64,000 nt of DNA, taken from NCBI RefSeq assembly GCF_049801055.1, contig NZ_JBNAGF010000002.1:310001-374000 (forward strand), given 5' to 3'. The notes beneath the pieces were generated by a model that saw only the letters and a list, made by a program, of their open reading frames with translations, was not told where the DNA came from and did no database searches. The stretch is from JBNAGF01 sp049801055 (GTDB lineage: Bacteria > Pseudomonadota > Alphaproteobacteria > Rhodobacterales > Rhodobacteraceae). Positions 47,861-57,972 of the stretch are shown in pieces. Numbering within the stretch: position 1 is the stretch's first letter; every line of letters begins with the position of its first letter. A program made the position numbers and the translations under genes.

Positions 47861-50398
47861 TCAGTTGGGAATTTTAAGGGTCAGGTTGCGGCCGCTTTTC
47901 TGATAGCGCAGTTCACTGTCGCCGATTGCAACGACGCGGCCGCCTTCGATCCGGTCGCCAACCTTGACCTTCTTGTAGCGTCCGCTTGGTAGCCGCACCA
48001 AGGCCCGGCGGTTGGACGGGGTGCCATAAACTCCAATCAGGTTGACTTTCTGGAGATTGATCGAATTCTTGATGGTGGCCTGCCGCGCGACCGAGGCCGA
48101 TGACGGAGCCTTGGGTTTGACTGTGCGGGGCGCTATCGTCCCGGTCTGCCTGTCTTCCGAAGGTTGTGAGTTGGCTGCCGACGCCGTATTTTTCGGCGCG
48201 CTTTGAGCGCGGGCGACCGCAGCGACTACAGTTCTCGGCCGAACCTTGGGCCGCTTGGATTGGGCCACCGCGAACTTTGTCGGTGTCTGATCCTGTTCAG
48301 CCCTGTCCTTGAGGCTGTTTGGGCGTGCCTTGGGCCGAACGCTTGCCAATTCTTCGCGGCTGCGACCGCCCAGCCGGGCCCGTTCGGATTGTTCGATCAG
48401 ATTTCCAGGGCGCAACCGGGGCCGGACCGAAGCCAATCGGTCCTGAATGTCGGCGCTCTCAGCCTCAGGATTGGCGCGTTCCGGGGTTGCTGGCGGGATG
48501 CGGGGCGGTTTGCCCAGATAAACCAGAACGCCATCAGGGTTCGCAGTTCCGTCGGCGCTCGGTTCGACAAGCCCTTGTGCATTCAGATCAAACCGGCTGC
48601 CGGGGGTTGTTGGCAAGGTCGATATTACCGGACCAATATCGGTTTCAAGTCCTCCGGCGCCCGGCAGGGCAACGGCGTCTTGCGACAAAGTATTGTTGTC
48701 GATCGAAGCCACATACAGGTCCCCCAGCCCGACCAACCCGGGTTCGTCCGGTGCATTCGGCGCTGTTTGGCTGATACCGGTTGCCGCATAGCGGGCGGTG
48801 ACAACCGGATCTTCTCCTTCGGCCGCTTCAGGATCGGTCGGTGTTTCTGCCAAATGCGACATTTCGGCCATTTCGACGTCGTCCGGAGCGCCGTCCATGT
48901 CTTCGGCTGAGGGCACCGATTCCGGCAGCGGCAAAGCGTTGGCGATATCGATTTCCCCGACAGGTGGCTCTGGGGGCGCAGAGGCAACCGGCACCCGTTC
49001 GGGCAACATCTGGAGAGCATCCTGAAGCGCCTGCTCTCCTCTCGGTGAGGACAAGGGGGCTTCCGGATCGGACGTTGGAGCGGTCTCTTCAGTTGCTGGT
49101 CCTGTTTCAGCCGTGACGGCTGTTGTCGGCTCGGACGGTGTCGGTGGGATTTCAGGCGCGTTGGTCTCTGCCTGCCTGATCTCGCTGCGGGTGCTGAAGA
49201 GTCCGGCTACTCCACCGTCGACAAACAGCGAGGCCCAAGCCGCCACACCGGCGAGAAACAAAAGAAGCACCACGGTCAGGATCAGCGCAAGATGCCGGGG
49301 CTTGTTGCGCGGAGGCCGGGCTTTGTCGCGGGCGCCAAACACGGTCATCCGCGCGGTTTCATCATCTCCTTCGCCGAGCGCTTCAGCGTCGGAAGGTGGT
49401 GCTGGCGGTATCGAAGACGCGCGTGGACCGGTTTTGTCCGTTAGCTCTGAAGTCGCGTCGGGGGCTTTGCCGGTTTTGGCCGGAGACGGTTTTGGATCCT
49501 CCGGGACATCCAGAACCGGTTCGGTCACGCGCGCGGTCTGAGCGGGATCGGCCGCTTGGTCAGACACATCAGTCGGGCTGGACTTATGTGCCGGGGATTT
49601 AGGCAGGGGGCCGTTTCTGGTCACGCCGGCCAGCGAGGGGGTTGATGTCTCTTTCTGCCGGCGCGATGCGAATCCCGGGGCTGGATCGTGCTGTTCAGCG
49701 TTTGTTGGCCCCGTTTGTGGAGGTTCGGAAACAGTTTCGACCGGCTCCGGTTCTGGCCCGGGTTCAGGCTCAGAATCATCCTGTGCGGCCGTAGCGGCGG
49801 GTTCTTCAGGAGCTGAAGGTTCCGTTTCGTCTACCGGCTCGGGCAAAGCGGAGGCCAGCGGTCCGATATCGACAACGGCAATCCCATCGGGTTCAAACCC
49901 GGATCCGCCCAGAGATTCCGCGTACCGGGTTGGTCCAAAATGTGGCTCGCCCAGAAATGCATTTTCACCGGGAACTGCGACGAAACTGACAGGGTTGAAC
50001 TGGTGTTCGAGGGCAAACGCTTCGGCTTCGGCAAGGGTTTCACGGGCTACGGCGGCCAGATGTGTGCTGTTCCCGTCTTCAACCTGATCCCAGGCAAGCT
50101 CGTCCAGACCATATGGGGTGGCTTCGGCCAGCGTTTCGCGGATCACCTCTTGGGCTTCGGCGCCGGATACGCTGCCGGTGTCCACGGTCAGGTATCGGAC
50201 TTGATCGTTCGGCAGGATCAGCTTGCAGTAGAACCCGTCAGGTTCCAGCGCAAGCGCCCGATTCCGTAGTTCGGTCAACTCGGCGGCCAGATCGTCGCAA
50301 TCCAATGCCACATGACCGACATTGCGCCAGCCGCCAGCTGCCCGGCGGAGCAGGGTAATCCCCTCAAAAGATAGCGAGAGCGCGAAACCCGGTTTCAT
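47861..50398 (-). CDS. Large single-pass membrane protein, GspC/PilP-like C-terminus
   Basis: An 845-residue protein. Residues 1-180 (MKPGFALSLSFEGITLLRRAAGGWRNVG..., then GFYCKLILPNDQVRYLTVDT) resemble the N-terminal half of actin-fold assembly ATPase homologues such as PilM/GspL. Residues 190-400 are a Pro/Glu-rich linker, then LALILTVVLLLFLAGVAAWASLFV is a single membrane helix. A second long Pro/Ala-rich periplasmic linker follows with repeated P-R-L-R-P/V-R-P motifs. The last 70 residues (VNLIGVYGTPSNRRALVRLPSGRYKKVKVGDRIEGGRVVAIGDSELRYQKSGR) have the GspC/PilP homology-region pattern. No secretion or pilus genes are nearby. Function unknown. Confidence 0.6.
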   Translation of the reverse strand: MKPGFALSLSFEGITLLRRAAGGWRNVGHVALDCDDLAAELTELRNRALALEPDGFYCKLILPNDQVRYLTVDTGSVSGAEAQEVIRETLAEATPYGLDELAWDQVEDGNSTHLAAVARETLAEAEAFALEHQFNPVSFVAVPGENAFLGEPHFGPTRYAESLGGSGFEPDGIAVVDIGPLASALPEPVDETEPSAPEEPAATAAQDDSEPEPGPEPEPVETVSEPPQTGPTNAEQHDPAPGFASRRQKETSTPSLAGVTRNGPLPKSPAHKSSPTDVSDQAADPAQTARVTEPVLDVPEDPKPSPAKTGKAPDATSELTDKTGPRASSIPPAPPSDAEALGEGDDETARMTVFGARDKARPPRNKPRHLALILTVVLLLFLAGVAAWASLFVDGGVAGLFSTRSEIRQAETNAPEIPPTPSEPTTAVTAETGPATEETAPTSDPEAPLSSPRGEQALQDALQMLPERVPVASAPPEPPVGEIDIANALPLPESVPSAEDMDGAPDDVEMAEMSHLAETPTDPEAAEGEDPVVTARYAATGISQTAPNAPDEPGLVGLGDLYVASIDNNTLSQDAVALPGAGGLETDIGPVISTLPTTPGSRFDLNAQGLVEPSADGTANPDGVLVYLGKPPRIPPATPERANPEAESADIQDRLASVRPRLRPGNLIEQSERARLGGRSREELASVRPKARPNSLKDRAEQDQTPTKFAVAQSKRPKVRPRTVVAAVARAQSAPKNTASAANSQPSEDRQTGTIAPRTVKPKAPSSASVARQATIKNSINLQKVNLIGVYGTPSNRRALVRLPSGRYKKVKVGDRIEGGRVVAIGDSELRYQKSGRNLTLKIPN

Positions 50399-50575
50399 GC
50401 AGCGGTAACACCATTTTCTTATTGATCCGCGGGCGCCGGGCGCCTGCGTGCAGACATTAGAGCAGGAGTTCGCCGAGGAAAAGGAAAAGACGGGTCAGGG
50501 GGGTGTTCCGGTGGGGTTCCGCTTCCCATGTAGGGAAGAAGCCGAGATTAACCGTGCGACGACAAGGAGATTTTC

Positions 50576-51286
50576 ATGAAGGTATTGATGGCGCTTCTTT
50601 TGGCCCTGACCGCAGCGGCCGCGACCCTGATCTATGCTGACGAAGCTCGGGCCGGTGATACCCGACAGATCACTGTGACCGGGCGCGGCGTGGTCGAGGC
50701 GGTTCCGGATATGGCAACGATCACTCTGGGAGTGACCCACGAGGATGCAGAGGCTGCAACGGCGATGCAAATGACGGCGGACGTGGTTTCTCAGATGTTG
50801 GTTGCATTGGAAAGCAAGGGGGTCCAGCCCCGGGATCTGCAAACGCAGAACCTGTCGCTTAACCCGGTGTGGTCGAACCGGTCGTCATCTTCGGACAAGC
50901 AGCCACAGATTACAGGTTACGCGGCGTCCAACACAGTGCTCGTGAGGGTTCGGGATCTTGAGGATCTGGGAGAGATTCTCGACGCTGTGGCCCAGCTTGG
51001 CGCGAATAACTTCAATGGCTTGCGGTTCTCTGTTCAGGAGCCGGAGTCACTTGTCGAGGAAGCCCGAAAAGAGGCGGTCGTGAATGCGATGGCAAAGGCT
51101 CAAACGCTGGCCGACGCGGCCGGGGTCAAACTGGGGCCGGTGATGTCTATTTCGGAACAGCGAACCGGTGGGCCGCGCCCAATGGCGGCGATGGACATGG
51201 AAATGCGAGCCGCTTCGGTTCCTGTGGCGGCAGGAGAGGTCGCGCTGTCGGCTTCGGTCACGATGGTCTTTGCAATCGCTGAATGA
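50576..51286 (+). CDS. SIMPL-domain (DUF541) periplasmic protein
   Basis: A 236-residue protein with a signal peptide (VLMALLLALTAAAATLIYADEARA). The mature part is the SIMPL/DUF541 fold: RQITVTGRGVVEAVPDMATITLGVTHEDAEAATAM at the start, ITGYAASNTVLVRVRDLEDLGEILDAVAQLGANNFNGLRFSVQEPE in the middle, and AVVNAMAKAQTLADAAGVKLGPVMSISE near the end. Related proteins influence oxidative-stress tolerance and outer-membrane behaviour; mechanism not established. AAGGAG precedes the ATG. Confidence 0.9.
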   Translation: MKVLMALLLALTAAAATLIYADEARAGDTRQITVTGRGVVEAVPDMATITLGVTHEDAEAATAMQMTADVVSQMLVALESKGVQPRDLQTQNLSLNPVWSNRSSSSDKQPQITGYAASNTVLVRVRDLEDLGEILDAVAQLGANNFNGLRFSVQEPESLVEEARKEAVVNAMAKAQTLADAAGVKLGPVMSISEQRTGGPRPMAAMDMEMRAASVPVAAGEVALSASVTMVFAIAE

Positions 51287-51478
51287 AAAACCGGCCTCGT
51301 TCGAAGGTCAGCCCATGTAGCAAACGCTGAAGCAAGGACACGACAAGACTGGGGCAAACGATTCCCGTGTGTCGGGAAGGGGCTATTCGACTGTTACTGT
51401 GAGATAACCAGCAAGAGCGTAGAGCGGACTATGTTGTCACAGCTCTAGTCTGATAGGGTCGCAGTCGGAGGTGTTCGA

Positions 51479-53360
51479 GTGGAACGTCGTATCGCAGCAA
51501 TCCTTGCATCTGACATGGTTGGCTATAGCCGGCTGATTGAATTGGACGAGGCCGGAACACTCGAGCGGCAGAAAAAGCACCGGCTGGACCTGATCGACCC
51601 ACAGATTGAGCGCTTCAAAGGTCGGATCAGTCAAACTGACCGGCGACGGTTTGATCGCCGAATTCAGCTCGGCCGTCGAGGCCGTCCAGGCGGCCGTTGT
51701 GGTCCAGCAGGAAATGGCGGCGAGGGAAGCCGAGGTGCCCGAAGACAGACGCATCCGGTATCGGATTGCGGTGCACTTGGGTGACGTCGTCTTTGACGAG
51801 GGTGATGTCTACGGGGATGGCGTCAACATCGCAGCGCGACTGGAAGCTTTGGCCGAGCCGGGTGGAATCGTGGTGTCCGGCGCCGTGTACGATATGCTCA
51901 AGGCACAGGTGGATGTCAGCTATCGATCCCTCGGCGAGAAACAGTTGAAGAACATTGCGACGCCTGTACGCGTGTATCGGGTTACAGAAAGTCAGAAGCG
52001 CCAAGGTCGTGGAACTGGCGCAAATGGCGCGTTCCGGCGGTGGCTGCGGTGGCAATCGACGGATTGGTGCTCGGCAACGAATGGTGGAGGTCGCGGCCGG
52101 ATATCACTCCTGCACGATCCGAAGAGTTGGCATTTGCAATTCCCGAGAAACCGTCCTTTGTGGTTGCCCCCCTTTCTCGACGTGGTGGGAAATCCTGACA
52201 TCGCGTGGCTGACAACTGGATTGTCGGCAAAGGTCATTTCAGCGCTGAGTTCATCGCCGGATATGGTGGTGATTTCCCAGAATGCATTGGCTGACATGAG
52301 TGGTGCTCAACCGGGAGAGATCGCCGAACGGTACGGAGTTCGCTATGTTCTGGATGGCACGGTGCAAACCGACGCCCAGAGGCTTCGTGTCAGCGCCCGT
52401 TTAATCGATGCGATCGAAGGGCAAACGCTGTGGTCTGACAAGTGGGACAGAACTCTGGACGATGTATTTGCCATTCAGGATGAAATTGCAGATGCCATCC
52501 TCGAAGAGTTACAGGTTCGGCTGACCATTGGTGAACAGGCGCGAATCTGGCGTGTCGATACGGGTTCTGTCGAAAACATGAGGGCGCGGATAGAAGGTCG
52601 CGCGGCATTTCAGACTTTTACCCCGGTCGGTCACGAAGTGGTGTCACGGCTTTGGGGTGGGATATATGAACGCAACCCGGACCTTCCCAGGGCGATGGGC
52701 TTAAGAGGGCGGCTCTATTGGCACAAGGTAATGGTTGGCGTCTCTGCTGATCCGGTTGCTGACCTGAGGGCAGCGCAGGAGTGGGCGCAAAAATCGATCG
52801 ACGCCGGTCTCGGCGGCAACCCACATGTTCTTTACGCCACGGCCTCGAATTACCTCCGCCAGCCGGACAAGGCGCTTGAATATGCCGAGGCAGGCCTTCG
52901 TGCGGCACCGGGAGAAGCTGACGTCGTTCAGATCGCGGGGTTTGTCCATGCCTTGAATGGCAGGTTGATGGAAGGCATCAACCTGATGGAACGTGGAATG
53001 CGGCTGGAACCGGACTATCCGGATTGGCTGGCAGGCGCCATGGTGGACGCATTGCTGCGTGCTGGCCGGCACGACGACGCACGCGGTCTGGCGGTCGATA
53101 TGCTGGACAACAACCTAAGCGATGTGAACGCGAAATTTACGGCACTGATATCGCTTGTGGTTCTGTCGGTCTGGCAAGACGAACCCGACGAAGCGCAGCG
53201 CTACCTCGCCGAGTTGCAGGCATTTCGCCCGGGTCTGACAGTTGCGAAGATGCGCGAAAACCCACGGTATGGATCGTTCGGCACAGGAGAGGAAAGCGCT
53301 GAGTTCGGGAAGCGATATCTGGAAGCTTTGTCCGCGGCAGGCATGCCCGAGGGGTCCTGA
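51479..53360 (+). pseudogene. Adenylate/guanylate cyclase with TPR-like C-terminus, broken by three apparent frameshifts
   Basis: Reads as one gene in four pieces. From a GTG at 51479 (GGAGG 9 nt upstream): ERRIAAILASDMVGYSRLIELDEAGTL, a class III cyclase start. Near 51628 the frame must move by one to continue VKLTGDGLIAEFSSAVEAVQAAV... to PVRVYRV. Between about 51985 and 52010 it moves back: only the other frame gives a Trp-rich pre-membrane segment, VPAVAAVAIDGLVLG and FAIPEKPSFVVAP. At a run of six C (52167-52172) it moves again into FLDVVGNPDIAWLTTGLSAKVI and the FlgO-like/TPR remainder. The first piece alone stops at 51784. Single-base sequencing errors are an alternative. Confidence 0.75.
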
Positions 53361-53498
53361 CCGGGTTGCTCCCTGTTCATGTCCAGATCTGGTTTGCGAT
53401 CCTGAAGAGAAAGAGGCGCAAAGCCTAAAAACAGCCAGTTTTGTCCGCAAAGCGGTTTTGAACGGGGGCAGTTTGCCGTTCGAACTTCTGCCTTTTTT

Positions 53499-53535
53499 GG
53501 ACCCTCCCAAAGACAACTCCGAGAGGGTCCGTTTA
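53499..53535 (+). terminator. Probable terminator after the cyclase gene
   Basis: GGACCCTC (53499-53506) pairs with GAGGGTCC (53523-53530), followed by a moderately T-rich stretch. The T-run is interrupted, so strength is uncertain. Lies between the cyclase and the convergent metY-like gene; 53361-53498 shows no gene. Confidence 0.5.
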
Positions 53536-53614
53536 CATTTTGACCGCCGACACAGAGGCAGGCTGATGCCGTTTCGACATATTCAGCATGTGTTGACGAT
53601 TGAGGCCGCCATGT

Positions 53615-54907
53615 TCAGCCGCAGGCTTGCGCAAGAGCCTGATCCAGATCCCGGATCAGATCGTCTGCATCCTCGGTGCCAATGGATACTCGAACGACGT
53701 TCGGCGACGCGCCTGCCGCGTCCTGCTGTTCGCGGGTAAGCTGGCGGTGGGTTGTTGAGGCCGAGTGGATGATCAGCGACCGTGTATCACCCAGATTGGC
53801 GACATGGCTGAAGATCTCCAGCGCGTTCACAAGCTTGACGCACGCGTCGTACCCGCCCTTCACCGCAAAGGTGAACAACGCACCAGCTCCGCGTGGGTAT
53901 TGCGCCTTGACCCTATCATGATAGGGCGAAGAGGGCAGGCCGGCATAGGTCACATATTCCACGCGATCGTCTTGCTCGAGCCAGCTGGCAACCTTTACGG
54001 CGTTTTCGACATGGCGCTGCATCCGCAGCGACAGCGTTTCAATACCCATCAGGGTGTAATGCGCGGCTTGGGGGTTCAGGGTCATGCCCAGATCGCGGAG
54101 GCCGATGGCAATTCCGTGGAAGGTAAAGGCCAGCGCTCCGAAGGTCTCATGGAATTTGAGCCCGTGGTAGGCCGGTTCAGGTTGGCTCAGCGACGGGAAC
54201 TTGTCGCTGGCGGACCAGTCGAACTTACCCGAATCGACGACGCAGCCGCCGGTCACAGTGCCGTTGCCGGTGAGGTATTTGGTAGTGGAATGCACCACCA
54301 GCGTCGCGCCGTGTTCGATCGGGCGGCACAGGTAGGGAGTGGCCGAGGTATTGTCGACAATCAGCGGCAACCCGGCCTTGTCTGCCACGTCCGCGAGTGC
54401 CCGCAGATCGGCGATGTGGCCGCCGGGATTGGCGATGGATTCTGTGAAAACTGCGCGGGTATCTTCGTCGATTGCCGCCGCAACGGCGTCGAGATCGTCG
54501 ACATCGACGAACTTTGCGGTCCAGCCAAATCGCTTGATCGTCTGGCTGAACTGCGTGACCGAACCGCCATAGAGCCGGTTCGACGTCACGAAGTTCTTGC
54601 CCGGACCCATGAGCGGGAACAGCGCCATGATCTGCGCGGCATGACCGGACGAACAGCAGACCGCGCCAACCCCGCCCTCAAGCGTGGCGATGCGTTCCTG
54701 CAGAACTGCAACCGTCGGGTTGGTCAGACGGGAATAGATGAACCCGACTTCCTGAAGGTTGAACAACGCCGCTGCGTGGTCGGCATCCCGAAACACATAG
54801 GCCGTGGTCTGGTAGATCGGCGTTTGCCGCGCGCCAGTGGCCGGGTCTGGCCGGGCGCCTGCGTGAATTTGCAACGTGTCGAAACCGTAGCTGGGTCCTT
54901 CGCTCAT
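53615..54907 (-). CDS. metY: O-acetylhomoserine aminocarboxypropyltransferase / sulfhydrylase
   Basis: A 430-residue PLP enzyme of the Cys/Met metabolism family. YGFDTLQIHAGARPDPATGARQTPIYQTTAYVF is the family start, FIYSRLTNPTVAVLQERIATLEGG follows, and LVVHSTTKYLTGNGTVTGG holds the PLP Lys (S-T-T-K). Length and the long C-terminal part indicate the MetY branch rather than MetB/MetC. It uses sulfide and O-acetylhomoserine to make homocysteine. No SAM riboswitch could be recognised upstream. Confidence 0.93.
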   Translation of the reverse strand: MSEGPSYGFDTLQIHAGARPDPATGARQTPIYQTTAYVFRDADHAAALFNLQEVGFIYSRLTNPTVAVLQERIATLEGGVGAVCCSSGHAAQIMALFPLMGPGKNFVTSNRLYGGSVTQFSQTIKRFGWTAKFVDVDDLDAVAAAIDEDTRAVFTESIANPGGHIADLRALADVADKAGLPLIVDNTSATPYLCRPIEHGATLVVHSTTKYLTGNGTVTGGCVVDSGKFDWSASDKFPSLSQPEPAYHGLKFHETFGALAFTFHGIAIGLRDLGMTLNPQAAHYTLMGIETLSLRMQRHVENAVKVASWLEQDDRVEYVTYAGLPSSPYHDRVKAQYPRGAGALFTFAVKGGYDACVKLVNALEIFSHVANLGDTRSLIIHSASTTHRQLTREQQDAAGASPNVVRVSIGTEDADDLIRDLDQALAQACG

Positions 54908-55112
54908 CTGTCATCTCTCCCTTGGAAAATTGCTTTGGCGAAATGTGTAGGCCATGCCCCAGTCATGCACAACGGCGGATAGGCCCGTGTCTGGCTCATG
55001 ATGCAGTCATTAGGATATCGTTTCGGAATTCGGGCTGCGATCGGCACCAACGTGCTATAGTTGGTGAGAGATTGGGGAAAAGATTTATCAGGACGCATCC
55101 ATACCGGAACGA

Positions 55113-56129
55113 TCAGCGCATCCAGAAGCCCTGCGACTTTATGCGTTGCCGGATCACCTGTTCGCGGCGCGGCAGGTGATCGCGGTCGAACAGCGCTCGC
55201 ACCTTGGCTCCTCGCCCCTGATACACCATCCGTTTGATGGGGTCATAAGGCTTGATCACTTTCTTGATCTTGTTGGGCGCGGCCACCTGTTCCAGCACGT
55301 CTACAACGTGATCCCCTTCGCGCGCATAGAGCAGCGGGAAGTGGCGGTAATGGCAGGATACGCTGCCGTCGATATACCCGTCGGGCAGTGCCTCACGGCC
55401 GCCACCAAATGAGTGGATCACCAGCGGAAGCGCAATTTGGTCAAGCCAGGGAAAGATCCGCTGCGCAACCAGTTCGGGCGGAGGATTGTCCCGGATGGAT
55501 CGGGCATAGGTCAGGAAACGCTTCCCGAACCGCACCGGGCAGCGATAGTGGAAGAAACCGGCATTGAAGTAGAGATTGCGTCGCCAGTGCCCATCGGGTT
55601 GCGACAAGTCCAGCGAGCTTTCGTAATCCAGACCGAACCGGTCATACAGCGCGCGCCAGATGTCATCATATCCCGGGCCATACAGTGTCGGCTCGGGCCA
55701 TGTTCCCTCGCATCGAAGGGATGCAAACGGCCGGTCGAAATCAAACGGAACATCCGTCAGTTCGCCGGTGATCAGCGTGTCGGTATCGAAAAACAGGAAG
55801 GGTTTGTTCTTCGGCATGGCAAGCAGGGCTTCAATCTTGTTGCCGTTGGGATATGCCTCACCGAATTCGTGGTTTTCAAACGGCAGGATCTCGGCGCCGA
55901 GCGTCTCCAACGCCTTGAGCACTTCGTGATTGTGGATCGACGGGTCACCATTCCAAAGCGGTCCCGGTTGCGGGACAGCAACGAATAGCCTGCCCTGAAA
56001 CCCGGGAGAGGCATACCGCAGCGATGCGGCGAAGAGAACCGCCTCGTATTGCAGGCGGTTGTTCTGCCCCACAATCATGATGTTGAACGGGGATTTGTGT
56101 GCTTGGCGCTTTGCCTGTCCGTCTGCCAT
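55113..56129 (-). CDS. Glycosyltransferase-like protein (GT-A fold)
   Basis: A 338-residue protein. NIMIVGQNNRLQYEAVLFAASLRYASPGFQGRLFVAVP at the N-terminus and KPFLFFDTDTLITGELTDVPFDFDRPFASLRCEG, with the D-x-D metal motif (F-D-T-D-T), fit a GT-A nucleotide-sugar enzyme. YFNAGFFHYRCPVRFGKRFL resembles the acceptor-side N-A-G-x-F block of GT8-type enzymes. Donor and acceptor unknown. It is monocistronic with no neighbouring polysaccharide genes. Confidence 0.7.
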   Translation of the reverse strand: MADGQAKRQAHKSPFNIMIVGQNNRLQYEAVLFAASLRYASPGFQGRLFVAVPQPGPLWNGDPSIHNHEVLKALETLGAEILPFENHEFGEAYPNGNKIEALLAMPKNKPFLFFDTDTLITGELTDVPFDFDRPFASLRCEGTWPEPTLYGPGYDDIWRALYDRFGLDYESSLDLSQPDGHWRRNLYFNAGFFHYRCPVRFGKRFLTYARSIRDNPPPELVAQRIFPWLDQIALPLVIHSFGGGREALPDGYIDGSVSCHYRHFPLLYAREGDHVVDVLEQVAAPNKIKKVIKPYDPIKRMVYQGRGAKVRALFDRDHLPRREQVIRQRIKSQGFWMR

Positions 56130-56301
56130 ACTGCTTCCAGCCGCTTGTATCTCGGGCGTGAATTTATTTTGGGCAACACTGCCTTTGCGACCACTATAGG
56201 GCGCTGGCGCTGATCGCTAAAGCCCGGTTTTGATCTCTGTGTTGCGTTCGTGGCCGGGCCGCTATGATTATTGGGTAATCCGGCTCCGAGGAGGGCGGGA
56301 C

Positions 56302-56997
56302 ATGTTTGAAATCTTTTTTGCAGTGATTGCTGCGACACTGCAGTCGGTAGGTCAGATAGATGCGGATCAGGACGAGATGAAGAGCCTAGCCGTAGACAGT
56401 ACTCAACCGCAGGAAATGATCGCGGCCATAACACCTGAGGTTCTGGACAACGCTGATGTTTCTGACCCGCCCCCCGCATTTCTGAGCCCGGAACAGGAAA
56501 CGGTGGCCGCGCCACCTGTCTTTCTTTCTCCACAGGGAGCCACCGAGGCGCCACCGGCCTTTCTTTCTCCTGACGCCGAAGTTGGCGTTGCGACACCCGC
56601 GTTTTTGTCGCCTGAACTGACGCCTGAGCCGCAAGTTCCGTCCGGAAGCTTTACAACAGCGACCGAGGTGAAACCGATACTGGAGGCGACCCGCGGCAAT
56701 TGGGTGGCCGTGCGCGAGTTCAACGGGCAGGATCTAGTTTACGTCACTCATTTGTGGTCGTGGCGTTGTGGTCTGGCTGAAATGCGGCTGGGCATAAATG
56801 GCAACCCACCGCAACCTTGGCCGCTGCCACCCTGTCATCTGGAACAGCCGGCGCCCAATGCCATTCTTGAAGGTGACGGCCTGCCATACCGACCGTTTAC
56901 GCTTGGATCCGTCTCCGTGATCGACGTCGAGCTGGTCTATGACGACCTCAGCACTGATCAAGCCCGTTTCAATAGAGATGGAGTTCGGATACCCTAG
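56302..56997 (+). CDS. Protein with four F-L-S-P repeats, exported or membrane-anchored
   Basis: About 231 residues. GAGGAGGG 6 nt before 56302 fixes the start. A short hydrophobic N-terminus (MFEIFFAVIAATLQSVG) is followed by an acidic linker with four copies of P-P/A-F-L-S-P (around residues 53, 68, 83 and 98, codons about 56470-56630). The C-terminal domain reads NWVAVREFNGQDLVYVTHLWSWRCGLAEMRLGINGNPPQPWPLPPCH, with two Cys. That last domain resembles small hypothetical proteins I associate with Rhodobacteraceae. Function unknown. Confidence 0.7.
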   Translation: MFEIFFAVIAATLQSVGQIDADQDEMKSLAVDSTQPQEMIAAITPEVLDNADVSDPPPAFLSPEQETVAAPPVFLSPQGATEAPPAFLSPDAEVGVATPAFLSPELTPEPQVPSGSFTTATEVKPILEATRGNWVAVREFNGQDLVYVTHLWSWRCGLAEMRLGINGNPPQPWPLPPCHLEQPAPNAILEGDGLPYRPFTLGSVSVIDVELVYDDLSTDQARFNRDGVRIP

Positions 56998-57053
56998 CGT
57001 AAAGAATCGGTGCGATTTCCGCCGGTTGTCCCGCTTGATGGGGAGGAATAGAT

Positions 57054-57872
57054 TTGACGAAAAAGCAATTGCTACCTGTTGCTGTGCACTCTGGTTCCAA
57101 GTCCAAGGCCAGTAGGATAACCGCCCGTCGCACACTGCCTCTGGCAGCACTCTGCCTTTCTTTGGCTGCTCAGGTTCAGGCACAGGACTCCGGCGGCTGG
57201 AGCTGGTCCGTTGCGCCTTATCTCTGGGGTTCCTCACTGAAAGGGGCGACATCGACACTGCCCGGCGCTCCGCCGGCTGACGTCGAACTCTCCTTCAGCA
57301 CTTTGCTGGACAATCTCGATTTTGCCGGGATGGTCGTTGCCAATGGCCGCTCGGGTCGTTGGGGGATCACTGGTGATCTACAATATGTAAAGCTCAACAC
57401 CCAGAGCGGCGCGCTCGGCCCCGGGGGCGGCAACGTACAAGCCAAGATCCAGAACACGATCGCAACGCTTCTGGCCGATTACCTCGTGAGTGAGGGCACG
57501 GATTATCAGTTCTGGGCCTCAGGCGGATTGCGCTATTGGCGTGTCAAACAGGATGTGACGGTCACACCCGGCGGACCGATACCAGGCGGAACGAACTCAT
57601 GGTCGAACGACTGGATTGATCCGGTGGTCGGTGTGCGCGGCCGCAAAAACGTGGGCGAAAACGGGTATCTCACCGGATGGGCCTATCTCGGTGGTTTTGG
57701 TGCGGGTTCCGAAATGATGGCCGACGTCTTTGCCGGTTACGGATACCAGTTTACCCCGGTCACAGCCGGTGTTCTGGGTTACCGCTGGATGTCAGTTGAC
57801 CGCAAAGACGGGACTTATGTTTATGACATGGTCCAACAAGGCCCATTGCTCGGGGTCGCCTTCCGTTTTTAG
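57054..57872 (+). CDS. Outer-membrane beta-barrel protein
   Basis: A 272-residue protein beginning with TTG at 57054, supported by GGGGAGGAAT just upstream. A basic start, then LPLAALCLSLAAQVQAQDS as signal peptide. The mature part alternates amphipathic strands (GWSWSVAPYLWGSSLKG, GRWGITGDLQYVKLN, QFWASGGLRYWRV, FAGYGYQFTPVTAGVLGYRWMSVD) and ends VAFRF with C-terminal Phe. An OmpA-barrel/OmpW-like size of eight to twelve strands is likely. Follows the 56302 gene by 56 bp in the same direction. Confidence 0.8.
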   Translation: MTKKQLLPVAVHSGSKSKASRITARRTLPLAALCLSLAAQVQAQDSGGWSWSVAPYLWGSSLKGATSTLPGAPPADVELSFSTLLDNLDFAGMVVANGRSGRWGITGDLQYVKLNTQSGALGPGGGNVQAKIQNTIATLLADYLVSEGTDYQFWASGGLRYWRVKQDVTVTPGGPIPGGTNSWSNDWIDPVVGVRGRKNVGENGYLTGWAYLGGFGAGSEMMADVFAGYGYQFTPVTAGVLGYRWMSVDRKDGTYVYDMVQQGPLLGVAFRF

Positions 57873-57972
57873 GGATCCGCTGTCGCGAGGCTTCTTGATC
57901 TTCGGTGGGCCACCGGGTTCCTGCAAGCATGACTGTTTTGTGTGATCAGACGCTTTCGGCGACTGGTGCGGT

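Noticed and set aside
54908..55112. SAM-II or SAM/SAH riboswitch before metY
   Set aside because: No matching pseudoknot-type sequence could be recognised in the minus-strand leader.
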